Source: Desulfobacterales bacterium (GTDB lineage Bacteria > Desulfobacterota > Desulfobacteria > Desulfobacterales > SURF-7). Taken from it: a stretch of 32,585 nt of DNA. Every line of letters starts with the position of its first letter. The stretch's first letter is position 1. Below are positions 29,067 to 32,585 of this stretch, one piece after another. The stretch is from positions 1 to 32,585 of the forward strand of contig JAQYVL010000071.1 of the NCBI GenBank assembly GCA_030145525.1, written 5' to 3'. A program made the translations under genes and the position numbers. The notes under the pieces were generated by a model that searched no databases, was not told the origin of the DNA, and saw nothing but the letters and a program-made list of their open reading frames with translations.

Positions 29067-29583
29067 ACCGTTTTTGATTATAATAATATCGCTATTTTAC
29101 CATTCAACTCCCGGATTCCGGATTGATTAACTTGTCTGAGAAGCTGTTAGCGGGAAGCTATAAAAATATTTAATACTTTATGTGAATAATTATCGAGAAA
29201 AGCAGCGTGGTATAATCATATTCATTTGATATCATAATCTATATTTTAAAAACTATCTTCATCATCGCCATGATTCCATCCCAGACAAAACTCTAAAATA
29301 ATTTAATAATAGTTATAAAAAATGTTTTGTTTTTTTGTTTTGATAATCCAATTGAGTCCCGCCAAAATGGTGATCGTACAACAGTTTTTTTTAAATACTT
29401 TTTTATTTCAAATGGATATATATGAAAACAGCCATATACATTTAAAATGTAAAAAGTGGTATGAAATTTGAATAAACCAGTTCTGACATAAAAGTATACG
29501 ATTTTTAACAATTTTTAGTTTACAGCTAATTATTTATAATAGTAACAAAATGTTAGATGCAAGATGATTGTGGAGGCTATCGC

Positions 29584-30051
29584 ATGAGCTTTAAAAAGGA
29601 ATCCGGATTTACATTAATTGAACTGATGATGGTAATTGCCATAATGGTTATCCTGTCCGCTTTAGCGATACCAAACATGATCGGATGGCGGGATGCCTCA
29701 AAGTTGAGAAGTACGGTTAATAGTCTGCGAGGTGATCTTCAAATGGCCAGGTCATGGGCGATCAAACAGAATGTCGTTGTAAAGACACAGTTTGCCGCCA
29801 ACAGCTATGTCATTGCCGTTGAAGGAGGCCAGGTTCTCAAAAGACGGCAGTTGCCCGCCGGGGTGATTATTGATCTGTCGGATACGACGTTTAATGATGA
29901 CGACCTGGACGGCAGCCCCGACACGTCATTTAACGGTCGCGGAATACCGGTTCCCGGTGTTGCCGGGGATCTTGGGAATGTGGTGATCGAAGGCCGGGCC
30001 GGAAGAAGACAGATCAGCATCAATACGGTCGGCCGGGTTCAAATGTCATAG
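29584..30051 (+). CDS. type IV pilus minor pilin, GspH/FimT family
   Basis: MSFKKESGFTLIELMMVIAIMVILSALAIPNMIGWRDASKLRSTVNSLRGDLQMARSWAIKQN; class III prepilin peptide G|FTLIE; ggagg SD before ATG 29584. Confidence 0.9.
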   Translation: MSFKKESGFTLIELMMVIAIMVILSALAIPNMIGWRDASKLRSTVNSLRGDLQMARSWAIKQNVVVKTQFAANSYVIAVEGGQVLKRRQLPAGVIIDLSDTTFNDDDLDGSPDTSFNGRGIPVPGVAGDLGNVVIEGRAGRRQISINTVGRVQMS

Positions 30052-30064
30052 GGAAACAGGGGGC

Positions 30065-30688
30065 ATGAATTTGAAAAAGCATAACAGGGGTTTTACACTG
30101 GTGGAAGTTCTGGTCACACTGGCTATTGTTTCGATTGTCATGACGGTAGTCTACGTTGTATATGCTTCTTCTGTTCGATCTTACACCACTCAGGATGTCG
30201 CGGCAGGAGTTCAGCAAAGCATACGCGTCGGTATAGAATACGTGGCTCATGATATTCGGATGGCAGGTTTCGCGCCAACCACAGGCGACAATTTTGGAAT
30301 TGAGGAAGCTGCCGCCTCAAAAATCCGTTTTACCCTGGACACCATTGACACATCACTTGCCCCACCGGATTACAACGGTGTTATTGATGATGATGCTTCT
30401 GAAAGGATAACCTATTTGTTTGATTCGGGTAACAGACGGCTGATCCGGATTCTGGATGAAGACAAAGATACGGAATCGGAGCTTACTTTATTGGATAATG
30501 TGACCGCTTTATCCTTCCGGTATTTTGATGAAGCCGAAAATGACCTGGGTCTGCCGGTACCTGCATTGAACCTGGAAGATATTCGGGGGATTGATATTAC
30601 ATTAACGATTCGAGAGTCTGCCGGTCGCGGTGATCCTGTCGAACGGACCATAACCCAGCGGATATTGAGTCGTAATATAGGGCTTTGA
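30065..30688 (+). CDS. pilW: type IV pilus minor pilin, PilW-like
   Basis: MNLKKHNRGFTLVEVLVTLAIVSIVMTVVYVVYASSVRSYTTQDVAAGVQQSIRVGIEYVAHDIRMAGFAP. Confidence 0.85.
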   Translation: MNLKKHNRGFTLVEVLVTLAIVSIVMTVVYVVYASSVRSYTTQDVAAGVQQSIRVGIEYVAHDIRMAGFAPTTGDNFGIEEAAASKIRFTLDTIDTSLAPPDYNGVIDDDASERITYLFDSGNRRLIRILDEDKDTESELTLLDNVTALSFRYFDEAENDLGLPVPALNLEDIRGIDITLTIRESAGRGDPVERTITQRILSRNIGL

Positions 30689-31098
30689 TGGAAGGAAACA
30701 GGAAGATGAAAAAAGAAAAATCGAAACAGATCGGAAAAAAATGCAATGAACAAGGGTTCACCATAATAGAAGCACTGATCGGGATTGCAATTTTTTCAAT
30801 CGCTCTTCTCGCCATTGCAACGCTGACGATTTCTTCCATCAACGGGAATGCTACTGCCCGGAGGGTTACGGAATCATCGGCCTGGGCATCCGATCGGATT
30901 GAAAGGCTGATGGCCGTTGACTACGAAGACCTGGAAAGCAGCCCGGCTCCGGTGAGAGAAGGGGGTTATACAATTTCATGGGATGTCACAGATAATACCC
31001 CTATGGCCAATGTTAAAACTGTCAGGGTTACTGTCCTGAATGCACAGAGCCGGCCAAGGGATATCACGTTTGAGTACTACAAGGCAATAACTTATTGA
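30688..31098 (+). CDS. pilV: type IV pilus minor pilin, PilV-like
   Basis: EQGFTIIEALIGIAIFSIALLAIATLTISSINGNATARRVTESSAWASDRIERLM; prepilin peptide G|FTIIE; start overlaps the pilW stop. Confidence 0.83.
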   Translation: MEGNRKMKKEKSKQIGKKCNEQGFTIIEALIGIAIFSIALLAIATLTISSINGNATARRVTESSAWASDRIERLMAVDYEDLESSPAPVREGGYTISWDVTDNTPMANVKTVRVTVLNAQSRPRDITFEYYKAITY

Positions 31099-31112
31099 TA
31101 TGAAGGTGTAAT

Positions 31113-31709
31113 ATGAAAAACAAACGGAATATTATTTCCGATGATGGAGGGATGGTTCTTGTCTTAATTTTGATGATTATCGCGCTGATCACCCTTGCCG
31201 GCATATCTTCCATTGACACATCAACTACAGAGATGAAGACAGCTACCAATGATGTGCAGCATAAAATCGCATTTTATATAGCAGAAGGAGGGCTGGATGT
31301 TGCTTCCGAGCTTTTGGAGCAGAATCTTTGCTGCCCTTCGGGTTTTACGGAAGATGAGGAAGATCTGGGGGAAGCGACAATCGGTATCACAAGGACAACG
31401 GCTCTTGATTTCTGGAAGAATACAACCATGTCCGATCCATCGGATGCAAACCGGGACCTTTTTTTTCCGAATAATTACGGATCCGCCCCCCACACCAATA
31501 TTACAATGGCCGGCAACACGATTCTGGGAATGGGCTCTGCGCTTCAAATGGCAGCCGGCTATGAAGGAAAGGGAAAAGGCGCTGCCGGAGGAGGCGGGCA
31601 TATTGTATATGACATCCATGCACAGCATTTGGGAAGCGGCAATACCGTTTCCGAACTCATGATCCAGTGGCGGCACGTGATTGGACAGGAAGAAGACTGC
31701 AAATATTAA
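31113..31709 (+). CDS. pilX: PilX-like type IV pilus assembly protein
   Basis: DDGGMVLVLILMIIALITLAGISSIDTSTTEMKTATNDVQHKIAFYIAEGGLDVASELL; PilX N-terminal pattern, operon position. Confidence 0.75.
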   Translation: MKNKRNIISDDGGMVLVLILMIIALITLAGISSIDTSTTEMKTATNDVQHKIAFYIAEGGLDVASELLEQNLCCPSGFTEDEEDLGEATIGITRTTALDFWKNTTMSDPSDANRDLFFPNNYGSAPHTNITMAGNTILGMGSALQMAAGYEGKGKGAAGGGGHIVYDIHAQHLGSGNTVSELMIQWRHVIGQEEDCKY

Positions 31710-31817
31710 AAGGTTTTACTGAAAAACATCGTAAAGTTGAAGCACGTACCTTGAAATCTGAAAATTTTTGCTTCACCGGATGTTCGGCTTGGGAAACAAG
31801 CCACAAAAGGAGATATC

Positions 31818-32585
31818 ATGCAAGCGTTTAAAAAAAACATTTCGGCTTTTGTAATTTTGATCATTATTTTTTCCGTTAGCAGCCCCTGCCCCGAGGCTTT
31901 TGGAGGTAGCTGCGCAAGCGGCGTGGCGGTTCCCCCTTTTCTGGGCAGTAGCTCAACGCCCAATCTACTGATTTTGATCGACAATTCAGCCAGCATGTAT
32001 GATCTTGCCTATGTTAATGAAAGCAATCCCGAGGGCTGTTATGATGACACCTATAAGTCCATTCTAAGTTATGCCGGTTATTTTGAGCCGGATAAGTGGT
32101 ATGCGTATAGTTTTGGTGCGGAAAGATTCGTTCAGATAACCGATGCAGCCGCTGCGGCAATAAGTGCTTCGGCAACCTATAAAAGTTATGTTGAAAATGA
32201 TCCGGCAGATGCAGCCGATGACAGTGATGCCCAAGATGCCTTGATTATAATCAATGCCACTCCTGCGGTCACGGTTTTTGCTGGCAAAGGGAATTTTTTG
32301 AACTGGGCCACCGCGTCAAAGCTGGATATTGAGAAGAAGATTTTAACTGGCGGTAAGTATAAGCCGGCAGCAAGTGCGATATTGATGGAATCCAGGGGAT
32401 GCCTTAACCGGCGTATGATCAAAAAAATAGCCGCCAAAGATGCAGGCGGCGGTGATTTTTACCTGACCCTGGGGATCACCCCTCCCAGTGCGGAAGGATT
32501 TGATCCCTGGGAGGATGCCACCGTATATGCGGCCGGCAGCATTGTCAGCGATTATGGAAACTTCTACAGTACAGCAGCCGGGGGG
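31818..32585 (+). CDS. pilY1: PilY1-like type IV pilus tip/adhesin protein (5' part, truncated by window edge)
   Basis: Open from ATG 31818 to the window end, absent from the ORF track: MQAFKKNISAFVILIIIFSVSSPCPEAFGGSCASGVAVPPFLGSSSTPNLLILIDNSASMYDLAYV...GKGNFLNWATASKLDIEKKILTGGKY; DNSASM MIDAS-like motif and GNFLNW signature; aaaggag SD upstream. Confidence 0.87.
   Translation, partial: MQAFKKNISAFVILIIIFSVSSPCPEAFGGSCASGVAVPPFLGSSSTPNLLILIDNSASMYDLAYVNESNPEGCYDDTYKSILSYAGYFEPDKWYAYSFGAERFVQITDAAAAAISASATYKSYVENDPADAADDSDAQDALIIINATPAVTVFAGKGNFLNWATASKLDIEKKILTGGKYKPAASAILMESRGCLNRRMIKKIAAKDAGGGDFYLTLGITPPSAEGFDPWEDATVYAAGSIVSDYGNFYSTAAGG

Noticed and set aside
29457-29471. Possible sigma-54 promoter (tggtatgaaatttga) upstream of the minor pilin operon
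   Set aside because: Lacks the -12 GC and has a poor -24 element; does not meet the GG-N10-GC core.

Overview
The window is a contiguous stretch of bacterial chromosome. Gene content and order suggest Desulfobacterota (deltaproteobacteria-like); this is inference. From left to right: a PilZ-domain ORF; the translation cluster infC-rpmI-rplT-pheS-pheT followed by a MerR-type regulator; a tRNA-Gly(CCC); the nus/infB operon (rimP-nusA-infB-DUF503-rbfA-nrnA-like-truB-rpsO-pnp); an M16 protease, dut and an MBL-fold hydrolase; a minus-strand DUF362/ferredoxin gene; a lipoprotein; minus-strand HD-GYP and HEAT-repeat-like genes; a HAD + AIR-synthase (HypE/SelD-like) fusion; a membrane protein; an HD-domain protein; and a type IV pilus minor pilin operon (fimT/gspH-pilW-pilV-pilX-pilY1) running off the right edge. 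Most of the window is ordinary core genome. The best leads are: (1) a shared N-terminal module in the adjacent HD-GYP and HEAT-repeat genes, alignable by eye without gaps; (2) the HAD-AIRS fusion protein; (3) two palindromic, MITE/REP-like intergenic elements, one starting inside the infB stop codon; (4) a terminator hairpin just before rimP, suggesting attenuation of the nus operon; (5) infC with an apparent AUA start, missed by the ORF track; (6) a possible chitin-binding-like (CBM5/12-like) segment in PilY1, also missed by the ORF track. No CRISPR array, rRNA, phage or intact transposase gene was seen.
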